Assembly (NCBI GenBank): GCA_945910005.1
Contig: OX246740.1
Coordinates: 4,078,897-4,142,896, forward strand
Direction of reading: 5' to 3'
DNA length: 64,000 nt
From: Isoperla grammatica
Taxonomy: Eukaryota; Arthropoda; Insecta; Plecoptera; Perlodidae
Shown: positions 23,974 to 36,480 of the stretch, one piece after another
Numbering within the stretch: the stretch's first letter is position 1
Layout of the letters: each line of letters starts with the position of its first letter
Program-made: the position numbers and the translations under genes
The notes under the pieces: model-generated
Database searches by the model: none
Seen by the model: only the letters and a program-made list of their open reading frames with translations
Told to the model about the DNA's origin: nothing

Positions 23974-24318
23974 ATAACAGACCAAACCATACATCACAAT
24001 AGACCGGATATTATATTTATTGACAAGAAGAAACAAGAAACGATTTTAATTGATGTTGCCGTCCCTTTATGCCAAAATGTAGAGACAACTTGGCGGGAAA
24101 AGATAAACAAATATAAGGAATTATCTATTGAAATAAAAAGGTTGTGGAAGCAGAATAATGTAACTGTTATATCGTTAATTATATCAGCAAATGGCATTGT
24201 TCCACGTAAACTCCATGACAGTATTAAACTAATTGGTCTCCAACCGAACATATACATCGACATGCAAAAAGCAATTATTTTGAACACGTGTAGGATAGTG
24301 CGAAAATTTTTGAACTAA
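23974..24318 (+). pseudogene. RLE-type LINE ORF, C-terminal 114 residues (copy 1)
   Basis: This is the C-terminal restriction-like endonuclease of a non-LTR retrotransposon (R2/R4/Dong-type architecture). Such an enzyme nicks target DNA to prime reverse transcription. The frame enters directly from the AAT tract. It shows R-P-D about 12 codons in, then 14 residues and a second Asp in ILIDVAVPL, the PD-(D/E)xK-like core. It continues through IKRLWKQNNVTV and ANGIVPRKL and stops after VRKFLN. The reverse transcriptase and zinc knuckle are missing, so the copy is 5'-truncated and dead. It is nearly identical to copy 2 at 25678-26166. Clade assignment by eye is moderate. Confidence 0.85.
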
Positions 24319-24587
24319 GAAGAGTGAAGACTTCAAGAAGTTCTCCATCCCGATGGTGGTTTTCGTTGTTTCCACCGTACAAAGAGCGAATGCTGGGATG
24401 AGTACAAATCGGCCACGACCGTACATAGCATCCACAGTTCGGTTTGGAAAACATAATGTGGACAATGATATATTAAGTAGTTCTAAGTAGATTTTAATAA
24501 GGTAAACACATGGAAATACTTGACATTTGTGTCCGTACAACATGTTAATGCCGATTTTGACCGAGTTTGTATGTATTGCAACAATAA
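24319..24587 (+). mobile_element. 3' UTR of LINE copy 1
   Basis: It matches 26167-26440 almost base for base, apart from small indels such as CATAG / CATAGATAG. It ends TATTGCAACAATAAAATAAT, running into the AAT tail. Confidence 0.85.
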
Positions 24588-25119
<532 letters not shown>

Positions 25120-25228
25120 GCTACATTGTCACCACCATCTTTCGGCCGCCACCCTAGGGTGCACTCTCGCATCGTCTTGGCTCAAGAGGAGCCCGATGGT
25201 GCAAATGAGAGAAGAGAAGAAGGGAAAT
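25120..25228 (+). mobile_element. 3' UTR of the GC-rich LINE fragment
   Basis: A GC-rich segment between the stop codon and the next AAT tract, ending GAAGAAGGGAAATAACAATA. It shares no obvious sequence with the 3' UTR of copies 1 and 2. Confidence 0.6.
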
Positions 25229-26166
<938 letters not shown>

Positions 26167-26462
26167 GAAGAATGGAGACTTCAAGAAGTTCTTCATCCCG
26201 ATGGTGGTTTTCGTGGTTTCCACCGTACAAAGAGCGAATGCTGGGATGAGTACAAATCGGCCACGACCGTACATAGATAGCATCCACAGTTCGGTTTGGA
26301 AAAAATAATGTGGACAATGATATATTAAGTAGTTCTGAGTAGATTTTAATAAGGTAAACACATGGAAATACTTGACATGTGTGACCGTACAACATGTTTA
26401 TGTCGGTTTTGACCGAGTTTGTATGTATTGCAACAATAAAATAATAATAATAATAATAATAA
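26167..26462 (+). mobile_element. 3' UTR and short AAT tail of LINE copy 2
   Basis: It is homologous to 24319-24587 and ends in AATAAAATAAT and about eight AAT units. The next repeat (26463) starts immediately after the AAT units. Confidence 0.85.
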
Positions 26463-27226
26463 TTAAGCGAGCGAAGCGAGCGTTTCCACTTGACTCTTAT
26501 GGCACTTCGTTCTGTTTTTTTGTTTGTTTGTTTGTTTGTTTGTTTGTTTTTTTTTTTTTTTGTTTTTATGTCCGTCGATAGCGGTCGAACGGAAAGTCCG
26601 ATCAACTTGAAATTTGGACCATCCACAAGCCTCGATGTGGATTGAAGGTGTATAGTTTTGAGGCAAAATCGTTCGAAAAGTTACAAAGTTACACCATAGT
26701 TACTGCAAAATATTTTTCTGAAACAAAATGGCGGCAAAAGGTGAGATAGCCAGATTTTTCTACAGATTTTTTCGGTCACGAATATGTTAATGTAATGGCG
26801 ATCTGATAAATATTGGCAAAGTTACACAAACGTTACTCGAAAATATATTTTTGAAACACAGTTACGGCCAAATGTGAGGTGGCTATGTTATAGTAAATTT
26901 TTGTCCGGTTACGAATATACTAATGTAAACGCGATCCGATACGTATAAGAGGCAGAAATTACATTTCTATTGCTGTCAATGACTGTTAGTAACGGTGGCG
27001 GACCGCGGCGAAAACATGACAGCGAAAATTCTTAGCAACGCACATTGCACTGCATCCAACAATGTCGGGAAGTATAATAGCTATGGAAATTAGAAACATT
27101 TTTGCAATGCGCATTCTTGAATTGTTGTTAATTGTTGTTTGTATTAGCATTGAAATCTTTTCGCCAGAAAGTTCGTAGATATTGACGCGCTCGCTTATCA
27201 ACGCGTCAAACAGAGCGTTTTCCTAG
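26463..27226. mobile_element. Helitron-like non-autonomous element, copy A
   Basis: It starts TTAAGCGAGCGAAGCGAGCG and is followed by a variable T-rich tract (26514-26568) with TTTG repeats. Conserved blocks include GTCGATAGCGGTCGAACGGA, CTTGAAATTTGG and AAATGGCGGCAAAA. The 3' end has a hairpin TTGACGCG (27182) / CGCGTCAA (27202), then CTAG at 27223-27226 followed by T. A 3' hairpin plus CTRR is typical of Helitrons, but the 5' end lacks a canonical TC. The label is inference; the repeat family (three copies) is certain. Confidence 0.6.
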
Positions 27227-27725
27227 TAATAAATTAATACCAAATACATAAAAACGAAAATTCAAACAAATGAAACTCAATATATTATATGAAAAACAAA
27301 ATAAAGAATAAAAAGGATGAAAAAATAATAATATAGTCTATCAACAAAAAACGCATAACAATATCTTCGGTGAGGCTTGCACTCAACTTGAATTATTTTC
27401 GAAACGCCAAAAAAAAACACGGGGATTGTTCACCCAACACTTATGACTATAAGACCTATTACTATAAGATATTACTCTGATATCCTTCAAATTGTAAGAG
27501 GTCTCATAATAGGTAATAGTCAGGTTTAAGATATCCTTTTCCTTGCGGTCCACCTTCTCCGCTTGTCCCAGGTGATCTCCAAATCGCACAGTTGGGTCAC
27601 TTGGTGGCATTTTGTTTAATTGTATACAATGTTTTACAAGTTAAATAGTAGTTCTTGCGATCATGATAAACGATAGGCGTGAGATATGAAGACCAAAGAC
27701 AATAGGGCACCATTGATAAACATTA
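27227..27725. other. Gene-free stretch
   Basis: Nothing recognised. The 75-codon reverse frame at 27383-27610 has no known motif. Confidence 0.4.
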
Positions 27726-27795
27726 TACGGGATTCGAACCCACGTCCATAGGGGGCGTTCACTTGGAGGTCTTCTTACCGCATGAGCCATCGAGT
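27726..27795 (-). mobile_element. tRNA-like SINE head
   Basis: The minus strand has an A box TGGCTCATGCGGT and a perfect B box GGTTCGAATCC about 45 bp apart. The T arm GTGGG/CCCGT pairs with G-U allowed. The acceptor stem is not preserved. It lies about 55 bp before the 59 bp satellite. Confidence 0.6.
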
Positions 27796-27851
27796 TAGTA
27801 AAGTTAGTAAAATTGGCTGCTTTCACATTCAGAACAAAGTTCTTAAATAAA

Positions 27852-28912
27852 CATGTGCATATTTGGTGGAGGCGCCGGGTAAACGTTATGTGCGCATGCG
27901 TTGGCGATCCCATGTGCATATTTGGTGGAGGCGCCGGGTAAATGTTTTGTGCGCATGCGCGGGCGATCACATGTGCATATTTGGTGGAGGCGCCGGGTAA
28001 ATGTTTTGTGCGCATGCGCGGGCGATCACATGTGCATATTTGGTGGAGGCGCCGGGTAAATGTTTTGTGCGCATGCGCGGGCGATCACATGTGCATATTT
28101 GGTGGAGGCGCCGGGTAAATGTTTTGTGCGCATGCGCGGGCGATCACATGTGCATATTTGGTGGAGGCGCCGGGTAAATGTTTTGTGCGCATGCGCGGGC
28201 GATCACATGTGCATATTTGGTAGAGGCGCCGGGTAAATTTTATGTGCGCATGCGCGGGCGATCACATGTGCATATTTGGTGGAGGCGCCGGGTAAATGTT
28301 TTGTGCGCATGCGCGGGCGATCACATGTGCATATTTGGTGGAGGCGCCGGGTAAATGTTTTGTGCGCATGCGCGGGCGATCACATGTGCATATTTGGTGG
28401 AGGCGCCGGGTAAATGTTTTGTGCGCATGCGTTGGCGATCCCATGTGCTTATTTGGTGGGGGCGCCGGGTAAATGTTTTGTGCGCATGTGCGGGCGATCA
28501 CATGTGCATATTTGGTAGAGGCGCCGGGTAAATGTTTTGTGCGCATGCGCGGGCGATCCCATGTGCTTATTTGGTGGGGGCGCCGGGTAAATGTTTTGTG
28601 CGCATGTGCGGGCGATCACATGTGCATATTTGGTAGAGGCGCCGGGTAAATTTTATGTGCGCATGCGCGGGCGATCACATGTGCATATTTGGTGGAGGTG
28701 CCGGGTAAATGTTTTGTGCGCATGCGCGGGCGATCACATGTGCATATTTGGTGGTGGCGCCGGGTAAATGTTATGTGCGCATGCGCGGGCGATCACATGT
28801 GCATATTTGGTGGAGGCGCCGGGTAAATGTTATGTGCACATGCGCGGGCGATCACATGTGCATATTTGGTGGAGGCGCCGGGTAAATGTTATGTGCGCCT
28901 GCGCGGGCGATC
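27852..28912. repeat. Minisatellite array, 59 bp unit, 18 copies
   Basis: The unit reads CATGTGCATATTTGGTGG, then AGGCGCCGGGTAAATG, then TTTTGTGCGCATGCGCGGGC and GATCA. Most units are identical. Variants include TGGTAGAGG, GGTGGGGGC with CATGTGCTT, and TTATGTG. Palindromic cores GGCGCC and TGCGCATGCGC recur every 59 bp. Reverse frames of about 94-124 codons are by-products. Part of the unit recurs at 60797-60907. Confidence 0.97.
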
Positions 28913-29846
28913 TCAGTTCATGGTAGCTCTCCTACATACATTGTGCACAGTTTTATTCTGAACAATATTCAAGCCTTTATTTACATTTGTTTTTCTAACA
29001 TTTTTTAGATTTAAGATATCAACACAACAAATAAGGGATGACGTATTTCTTGAAACCTTATTGCAGATATTTAGTGAGACATCTTTCTACACTTATGGCC
29101 GGTATAACGAGCTACTTATTAGAAAGTTCGTAGCAAACGACGTGCTTTTCACTATGGCTATCACCAGTCAGAAAACTTATAATACACCTATGGTAGTTTA
29201 CTAGGAAAACTCTCCGCGGTGCCACATGAGCGTTTTTTTTCATAAAATCAAAAAAATTATTTGCATATCATATTACTCTTAACAAAGAAAATATACCTTT
29301 CTAATAAACATATAATTTTTTACACGCAGCATTTTGTTATGGAAAAAGTGCCCAACGACAGTTAAAACTGAATCTTTTGGATCTCACTTCAACCGTCGGC
29401 TGTGGACCATCTTCGACAAATGTCACTCCTAAAGACTTCGTGAAAATAAAGTGCTTTCCGTGATGCTAAAAAGACTTCTAACGAAAAGAACTGATTGGAT
29501 TTGGATATAAACAAGATGAAACGTAGCTTTGACGACGTAGAAGGTGGCCATGTTAGACACGTGACAGTTCGAAACTGGACCAGTCGACATGAGTGCGAGT
29601 TCCGATTGTGCGTTGATGGATATAATTGTGAGTTTATCGGTTGCCATCTTGTTTGGCGCCGGATTCGAATACTTCAAAAGATTAGGATTTTGGATTCGAG
29701 TGACAAATCGAACTCGAATAATAAAAATGTTGATAATTTAGAAGTTTCGCACACACTTATTAGTTACAAACATATACTAGGATACTCAGTGTGTTATTTA
29801 GACATAATGTACTAAAGGCCAGTTAAGCCAGTAATGTGATATTTTC
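28913..29846. other. Gene-free stretch
   Basis: A 106-codon plus-strand frame at 29495-29815 starts at TTG (first ATG 29516). Its reverse strand is also partly open and no domain is recognisable. I do not call it a gene. Confidence 0.4.
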
Positions 29847-29965
29847 TGCAAATAAACATGGCGACTGCCGTGCGTTTTTAATGTAATATTTTTTTTAAAC
29901 CATGGCTACCAAACATAGATTACTAAATCAGAGCGTAACGTACTTGGTGAATCTAGAGTAGACCT
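29847..29965. repeat. Dispersed repeat shared with 19561-19685
   Basis: The blocks AAACATGGCGACTGCC, TTTTTAATGTAATATTTTTT and ACCATGGCTACCAAAC match the earlier copy at about 75% identity. Confidence 0.6.
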
Positions 29966-30414
29966 AACGTGTGCAAGTATCTTTATTTTAAAAAGAAAGA
30001 TAATGTTAGAGTGATTGAAGTAGCCAAGGTTACCTACGACTTAGCGCACGAAATGGCGGCCTCACTTGGCGCACGAAATGGCTGCCGCACATTGTCAGCA
30101 CCACTTGTGGAAGAGAGACGAAAGCTTCATTGTTTCCAGCTCATAACGCGGAGTTAATCGTTTGGTACACAAGAAAAGTAAATGTTTTTGTTAATTACAG
30201 TACAAACATGTCTGTTAGCTAAGTGTACACACTTCACTAAGTCAACGGGATTTGTGGCCACTTTTTATTTACTGCTTTGCAAGCGGCTTCCGAGTAAGAC
30301 GAGTTAACATCCCCACTTTACGCGCGTTGTAATTAAATGTTTATTCTTTGAATAACTAGATTTTTTTAAACGCTTAAAATAAAATGTAACACGGATTTCG
30401 TTAAAGAGCAAAGT

Positions 30415-30563
30415 TAAGACCCGGCAGATATGTCCCCTAGTTGAGTAATCCCTAGGGTTGCTAGGAGATTGTTGTATTGCATGTCATTTTCCATAAGTAA
30501 AACGGACTGCTTGACAGTTAGGGAGCTCCCTAACCTGGAGGACATCTGTGCATCCGGGCCTAA
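30415..30563. mobile_element. MITE with TAA target duplication
   Basis: The element at 30418-30560 starts GACCCGGCAGATATGTCCCC and ends GGACATCTGTGCATCCGGGCC, an imperfect inverted pair. TAA flanks both sides. The centre holds CCCTAGGGTTGCTAGG. The three-base TAA duplication and GG(C)CCGG termini fit PIF/Harbinger-type MITEs (inferred). Confidence 0.65.
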
Positions 30564-30591
30564 GTCTCAACTGCATAATAATTTTAAATAA

Positions 30592-30640
30592 TTATATATA
30601 TATTATATATATATATATTATATTTTTTTTATATTTTCCC
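30592..30640. repeat. AT-rich TATATA tract
   Basis: Repeated TATATA/TATTATAT followed by a T run. A second TA-rich tract lies near 30978-31002. Confidence 0.8.
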
Positions 30641-30776
30641 CTTGAGAATGAAAGGTAAAATCCTTTCGAAACATAGGATATTTTAAATAAATATCTGTTG
30701 ATAGTATAAGTGTAGAATATTACCCCAACAAATTAATTTGATACATATATATGAATAAACGAGACATTTAAAATAC

Positions 30777-30852
30777 AACCCCGACTGTAAATCGAACACA
30801 GTTCTCCCACTTGCCGGGTGGGCGCCTTGACCTCTTGACCACCAAGACTGGC
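30777..30852 (-). mobile_element. tRNA-like segment with intact anticodon and T arms
   Basis: The minus strand shows A-box-like TGGTGGTCAAGAGG. The anticodon stem CCCAC/GTGGG closes a 7-base loop CCGGCAA, and the T stem CTGTG/TACAG closes TTCGATT. The acceptor strands (GCCAGTC and TCGGGGT) do not pair, so this is a tRNA pseudogene or SINE head rather than a functional tRNA. Confidence 0.55.
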
Positions 30853-31002
30853 AATAGATGATTTTCAGAATGGACCTAGAGGGCCGTGATTAGCTCTATC
30901 TAATGATCCTAGTTGAATTCTGAAATAGGTCTATTTAATGTCTGGAACAAGAGGTTCTCTGGAAAAAATATCCAATGATATATATATTTATATATATACG
31001 TA

Positions 31003-32040
31003 TACTTTTAGTTCCATAAGAACTAAAAATTGGATAAAGAAAATTTAAACTATTCCAATAGTTATGGTTGTTATTGTGGAAACCAATTAATTAGTTATTC
31101 TTTAGTTGGTTTATAATTTCAATCAATGTATTCAGGCATCGTTTCTCCAATAATTCGTTATCAAAAACAGATTGCATGAAACTGAATTATTCTTGATATC
31201 GCCTGTGGTGGTTCGGCAAGATCAAATAATCTCTTTAAATCTCAACCTACAAAGCTTAATTGGAATACAATTACTTGTTTTGTTTGTTGATTTCTGTGAT
31301 TCGCGGAGGTTAAGCCTTGTTTTAAAATGTTTACTGGTAACAGAAACAAATCGAATGTTCATGCAATTATAATTGTAACTGTGTCTAGTTTTTTCAAATA
31401 CCGCAATAAAAAAGTGTTTGCATTTTCAGGACTAAGTACTATAGAATTGATTAAAATTAAACTTAGGGTTCAACACATGTATTTAATGCACTGTATGTAA
31501 ATGCACGCATATAAATATACTAACATTCTTCATATCAAGAGTATTGGTACTAATTGAGTGATGTCTAGCTACCAATCAATTTTCATCTATTAATAAAATA
31601 TCAAATTAGCAAATTTCCCCCAAATATATACAAATTTGTTCACTTTCTGATCAAAGACTCACTAAAAACACATTAAATATAACTTAATTCTGTGTTATTT
31701 ATAAAACCACGAACATATTGTATTTCTAGGATATAAATTAATGTATGTACAGCTTTGTGCATCCCTTGTTAGGGCCACAATCGATGAAAGACCAACAGGT
31801 GGGTTTTACCGAATCAACAGATTTAAGTCAGCCAACAGGCGCGACCATCGCGGTCTTCAATTAGGAGGGTTACTAATAAGCAAAGTGAATTAGATTTCAA
31901 CGATATACTAAACCACGTCCTCAGAATAAATGCCTATATATTGTATAGTAATCCCAATTGTGGATCCAAAACAAAGCAAGGCTAGCACAATGAAAACAAT
32001 GTATGAAGGTGTCCCGCCCACCAATACCCCCCACGCGCCC
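31003..32040. other. Gene-free AT-rich stretch
   Basis: No gene or repeat family was recognised. Confidence 0.4.
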
Positions 32041-32140
32041 TCTTATGCTTCTCCTTATGACGGCTCCGGCGATGTGTGATGGATCTGATTCGGCTGACGT
32101 CATATTATGACCATGTCTTGTTCGTAGTTAAAACATCAAA
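32041..32140. repeat. Dispersed repeat shared with 51230-51330
   Basis: The common blocks are TATGACG, CCGGC(G/A)ATGTG, GGATCTGA, GGCTG and AAACATCAAACA, in order. Identity is about 75%. Class unknown. Confidence 0.5.
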
Positions 32141-32320
32141 CAATTGATCTTACCTTAACTTTTGATAAGTAATTCTATATTCAGGAGGTATATAAATTTT
32201 AATAGTTGATCTAAAAATATATGAATAGTGAAAAATATATTTTTTTTTTATATCTGCTCCCTGTGTCCAACAATGAAGTCGGGTAGGGGATAGGAACTTA
32301 ATCCCATAATATTCTGGCCC

Positions 32321-32406
32321 CTAGGTACATCGAAGCCGCCCTGACGCTTCCCTCATGTTAACTTCCTCCGGCTCCTCCTCTTCACTTTCTTCTTCCTCTG
32401 CTCTTT
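32321..32406 (-). CDS. Possible small terminal exon, acidic C-terminus
   Basis: On the minus strand a T-rich run ends in TTTGTAG, a plausible splice acceptor at 32407. Two bases then 27 codons follow to a TAG at 32321. The frame reads RAEEEESEEEEPEEVN, then MREASGRLRCT, strongly acidic at the start. Acidic GAA/GAG-rich frames are common in real protein tails but also arise from purine-rich DNA. No upstream exon was found. The product is unknown and the call is weak. Confidence 0.2.
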
Positions 32407-33057
32407 CTACAAATATAAAAATATCGAAGTTAAATTAAGTCGTTTGTTATCCCACATATAACGGATATTTGTTATCTGTAGTTATACTAATACTTCTTCA
32501 TCTTCACTCACAAAAATAATAGTAAACAAAATGGACTTGTTAAAAGCTCAAACGTGTTTTTTACTATCACGTGCGATGTGTTATTTTTCTTCCGAACGTG
32601 CATACGTACTTTGGAAATCGCACGTTAGTTTAAGCAGAGTTGTATGAAACTTTCCATTTTACACAAAAAATCCTAAAGTTTTCGAAAGCTTCGTTTAAAA
32701 TTTAGCTCTCGAATAAGTTTGAAAGTTCAATCATCGGAGCAGGTTATAAGTTTTTCAAGTAGACCTTGCAAATGGGGTGCTGAAGTATACTCTAATTATG
32801 GAAGGCGGTCCTAAATAAACAGAAATATCTCATGTAAGGGCTTTGGAATTAGAAACTAACTCAAGTGTATCGCAAATGAGGCAAATACTCACCAACTAGC
32901 TATAACTTGTAATGCTGAATCACTTGATCTGTAAGATCTGATCAAATGAAGATGATAAAATAGAAACTTGGAGGATCGTTCCTAACCCAAACATTCATGT
33001 GCTTATGACATAGCGGAGTCCAATCGAACTTACTTCATTTTTTACCTCTCTAGTTCC

Positions 33058-33225
33058 TATAGGCAACCCAAGACTATCACGCACATGCTTTCGTCACAGG
33101 CGAGGAGCTCGTAGCCAACCAGCGAACAACCCAAGACAAGCCCGCGCAAATAACGATAGCTGATTGGGTGGGAGTACCTCGCCTGTGACGACAGCATAAG
33201 TAATTGATAGTCTTGGGTTACTATA
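33058..33225. mobile_element. Palindromic MITE, GTAACCCAAGACTA family, copy 1
   Basis: The ends TATAGGCAACCCAAGACTAT and its mirror ATAGTCTTGGGTTACTATA enclose arms with GCTTTCGTCACAGGCGAGG / CCTCGCCTGTGACGACAGC. The other copies are at 59360-59535 and 63602-63774. About 170 bp long, non-coding. A TA or TATA target is suggested by the borders. Confidence 0.8.
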
Positions 33226-33529
33226 CCATCTAATTGAAACAAGGTAACTATAAGAATAATTCACGACCATCGGTTTGTTACCTTAAACAGTGAGTAACCA
33301 ATGAGGCTTCTGCACTCTACTATACAGGAATACTACATTCATACTAGCTTCAACGTAAGTCATCTCATACTGACCTCAGATGCTTATCTACGTTCCCTTT
33401 AATGGGCGCTTATTCAACCAAAATCAACAGGTTCCTGGTATTCTTTCGCATATTCATAAAATCAGTCTTGCGTTCTGGAGAGTGCACAAGCCTAATAAAT
33501 CACGCCCCTCGTTGAATGTTACCAACTAA

Positions 33530-33615
33530 ATGGTAGAAACTAGAGAAGTAAAGAAACAGAATCGGTACCATTGGACTCGACGGCTATGTCGTAAGCATAA
33601 GAATACTTACGTTGA
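33530..33615 (+). repeat. Dispersed repeat, GGTACCATTGGAC family
   Basis: It contains GAAACTAGAGAAGTAAAG, GGTACCATTGGACTCG, TAAGCATAAGAATACTTACG and TTGAGCCAAC. Relatives lie at 51720-51790 (minus), 56775-56855 and 62670-62735. Identity is about 70-75%. Class unknown. Confidence 0.5.
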
Positions 33616-33619
33616 GCCA

Positions 33620-35146
33620 ACCTTAAGAAATGTGTGACAGAACTGTAGTAATAATTGTTGATTTTCGTCAAGATAGGATGCAGTGACTTTACAACAATGT
33701 CTTTAATACCATTGTTTTCTTCAGAAAATACATTTTGATACTGTATTTACCAAAACGTGTTTAAAATAATACAATTCTTTAACATATTGTTGTTAATTAT
33801 GTTGAGCAGTGTTCATTAACTAACTAGAAATAAACGTTGGTTCAGTTAAAGTCTTATGAGAGCAATAATCTACTAAAGGGTGGGATTTCAGTACTATTTG
33901 TATGATATAAATTTATTGTTGAATAATCGTGCATGAAATGGGCGTAGATGCGACTGACCTAGCGTATCAGTGCAACACATAGATTGCACAGGCGTAGCTT
34001 CCATTACCCCTGTGCAACAGCGCCACGCTAATGCCCAGGGGGGGACCCAGGTAACGGTAAACGCCCGTGAGTGCGCCCGTTAAATAATGCACCCTGGTTT
34101 CACTCCGCGTTATTATTTCAACGGAGCCGCTTCACAATCGACATGATTAACATGACGGTATTATCTCACACCTGTGGGCTGTTGTGACGGCACTCATGGC
34201 GGGAGTAACGCACGTTACACAATATGTAGACATAGTGAAACAAATTAAGCGTTTTTATCATGTTACTTGGACACTTTTCTAAATTGAGGCTCGTGTGGTT
34301 GGGGCGCAGGCCTATAACGTATGCCACCTAGGCCCGTGTGATAGAATCCAATGTTATTTATTATTACATATTTATTCCAGACAATAAGATACATGCTCCA
34401 TGCATTATATTTAATACAAAACACATACAAAACGTATAGATGTCCAATGAACACAGGATGACCAAGGGACTCAAACTAACAGAATAGATATCGCTTCTAA
34501 AAAAATCAGATAGACAAGGTTGCTCAATAGATGTTTTCTCTGTGTGTACCTCTTCAGCATGTTTCACCCTAGACTTTCCCGTTCTCACTTATAAGCAATA
34601 TATCTACTCTCAAAATATCACCGTTCCAGGTAAACAACAGAATATCGTAAATTATCCCTAATGAACATGTGTCAATAGAAAGATAATTTGGTACCACTTG
34701 ACTCTGCTATTTTGCAAGCTTGAGAATATTTACGTTGAATGAGGCAACTTTACTCAATGTATACCTTTATACGAAGACGCCCACATGTCAGTTTAATTAA
34801 GGTTAACGTATCTCCTTCCATCTTCGAGCTTGGCATGTATTATTTAAAAACATGTTTGACCATTAAAGAAAAAAACACAGTCGCGAAAACTGTTTCTATT
34901 CTTTTCGAAAATATAATGATCTGTATCTGTTGAAAGAGCCTTCGGTCCGCTTATTTAAATGTTCTTGGTTGTCATCCTATGTTCGTACTCTTGTTTCTTT
35001 CTGAACGAATTTTAATTGGAACCGAGACGGTGAAAGTAAACAATCGCAGGCAAGTCACTTTAGAGCAGTCTGTTTTGTATGCCACTTGGTGGCATAAACG
35101 AATAGATGGTATCTTCAGCACGGCAGATGGCATTTCACTTCCACGC
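33620..35146. other. Gene-free stretch
   Basis: No supportable gene was found. A weak tRNA-like patch (GGCTCGTGTGGTTGGGGC) is at 34288-34350 but its B box is degraded. Confidence 0.4.
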
Positions 35147-35148
35147 TC

Positions 35149-35203
<55 letters not shown>
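35147..35203. repeat. CT dinucleotide microsatellite
   Basis: About 28 CT units with one TTT interruption. The RE/SL dipeptide frames over it are artefacts. Confidence 0.95.
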
Positions 35204-35329
35204 ATATTATGGCAGACTGTACTCGTTAGTACTTGAAATGTGACCATACTTCCCTTAATAATGTCAATGGAAAATGAATAGAGTGAATGGGATGGATAAA
35301 ATTAATTAGACGTTGATTTTTGTTAGTGT

Positions 35330-35500
35330 ATAAGTTGATAGTTTTAAGTTTATCATTTATTTGTAATCAATTTGTACTTAATTAATGAACTAATTTGTAT
35401 TTATACTTAGTAATAGTTAGGTTGGATGTAAGAGAAGGCCCAACTGGCCTTAATCAGGCCTGAAAATAAAGACATCTATCTATCTATCGATCTCTCGCAT
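35330..35500 (+). mobile_element. Probable LINE 3' end with hairpin and ATCT tail
   Basis: A non-coding AT-rich stretch leads to AAGGCCCAACTGGCCTT (6 bp stem, 5-base loop), then AATCAGGCCTGAAAATAAAG and a short ATCT microsatellite. A 3'-proximal AAGGCC/GGCCTT hairpin followed by a simple repeat resembles the end of arthropod non-LTR elements. No ORF remains upstream. Confidence 0.45.
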
Positions 35501-35757
35501 GTATTTTATTTTGTATTCATTTTTTTATTTTTAACGATTAAAATTCCCATGTTGTTTACTTTATAGATCTATGGTCGAGTTTTGTTCAAGAGCCAACACA
35601 CAACATGCAGATAAAGTTATCCCAACGTAGCTAAACTAACTATAGACTCATGCTCACGAAATAGCCTGGTTCAATAATACTAACTTCAATTTTTGCTCAG
35701 TTCTTCCATCAACTTGAAAAATATGTTTACTAGTGATAATTTACGAGCGTTCATTGG

Positions 35758-35954
35758 TAAAGGCTGGTCCACGCAGATTTTTAAGACATACGATTTAAGG
35801 TTTAACGCGTAGTCGTAAAGTTGGATCATAGGAAACACGTACTGGCGTTCACACAAAGTTTTAGTTTTAAGACGTTGTTTTCATTGTTGTTTTTAAAACA
35901 ACGTCTTAAAACCTTATGCATTATGTCTTCAAAATCTGTGTGGACCAGCCTTAA
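35758..35954. mobile_element. Palindromic MITE with TAA target duplication
   Basis: The element at 35761-35951 (191 bp) begins AGGCTGGTCCACGCAGATTT and ends AAATCTGTGTGGACCAGCCT; the outer 30 bp differ at about two positions. TAA flanks both ends. The loop contains a perfect 18 bp stem (GTTTTAAGACGTTGTTTT at 35872 and its complement). It fits a PIF/Harbinger-type MITE. Confidence 0.8.
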
Positions 35955-36228
35955 TGAGGAAATCACAAACTCAATAGACGTGAAAAATTAGGCTTGTGCA
36001 CACTATTAAGTGGAATACCGCTTTTAAGTGTGTGTTAAAGAACGCCAAAAAGCTGTTGATTTTCGTTGAAGTAGATAAGTATCTGAGGTTGGTATGAGAC
36101 GAAGTAGTTTTTATCGTGGTCGTTTATTGTTGATAGGCAGTAACTAAAACAAAATAATTCAAAACTCAAATCAATCATTGATTGATTTAATTGTGGTCGA
36201 CGTACATAAAACAAATAATATCGTAGAG

Positions 36229-36480
36229 AAGCAGGACCTGGATTCACAAGGATGTCTAAGGCCCGGTATTACAACGCCCGGCTAAATATTCAGACCACCG
36301 CTTACTTGTTTTCTCCATGGCAACCGCCAATCAGAAGCGTGGTTTCAAAGGAGAAAACAAGTATTCATATTCATATTCATATTCATAATCATATTCATAT
36401 TCAGTAAACGGTGGTAAAAAACATTTAGCCGGGCATTGTAATACCGGGCCTAACTCTAACTTGTCCTAAGTTAGAAAAAT
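36229..36480. mobile_element. Host MITE fragment interrupted by a nested MITE
   Basis: The left part (GACCTGGATTCACAAGGATG) and right part (CTCTAACTTGTCCTAAG) join to resemble the terminus of the element at 57816-58171 (GGCCAGGATTCACAAAGATG, then CTTAACTTC and AACTTGTC). The element at 36260-36450 is inserted between them. Confidence 0.6.
36257..36453. mobile_element. Nested GGCCCGGTATTA MITE with TAA duplication
   Basis: The element at 36260-36450 is 191 bp. It begins GGCCCGGTATTACAACGCCC and ends GGGCATTGTAATACCGGGCC, nearly perfect inverted ends, with TAA on both sides. A TTCATA microsatellite (36363-36405) lies inside. It is related to 6911-7071 and, distantly, to 56528-56683. Confidence 0.85.

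Noticed and set aside
27641..28546. Cys/His-rich reverse frames across the 59 bp array
   Set aside because: Frames of a tandem satellite; they shift at each unit and carry no unique domain.
30777..30852. Functional tRNA-Ala gene (anticodon loop CCGGCAA)
   Set aside because: Anticodon and T arms pair, but the acceptor strands do not, so a tRNA-derived retroposon fits better.
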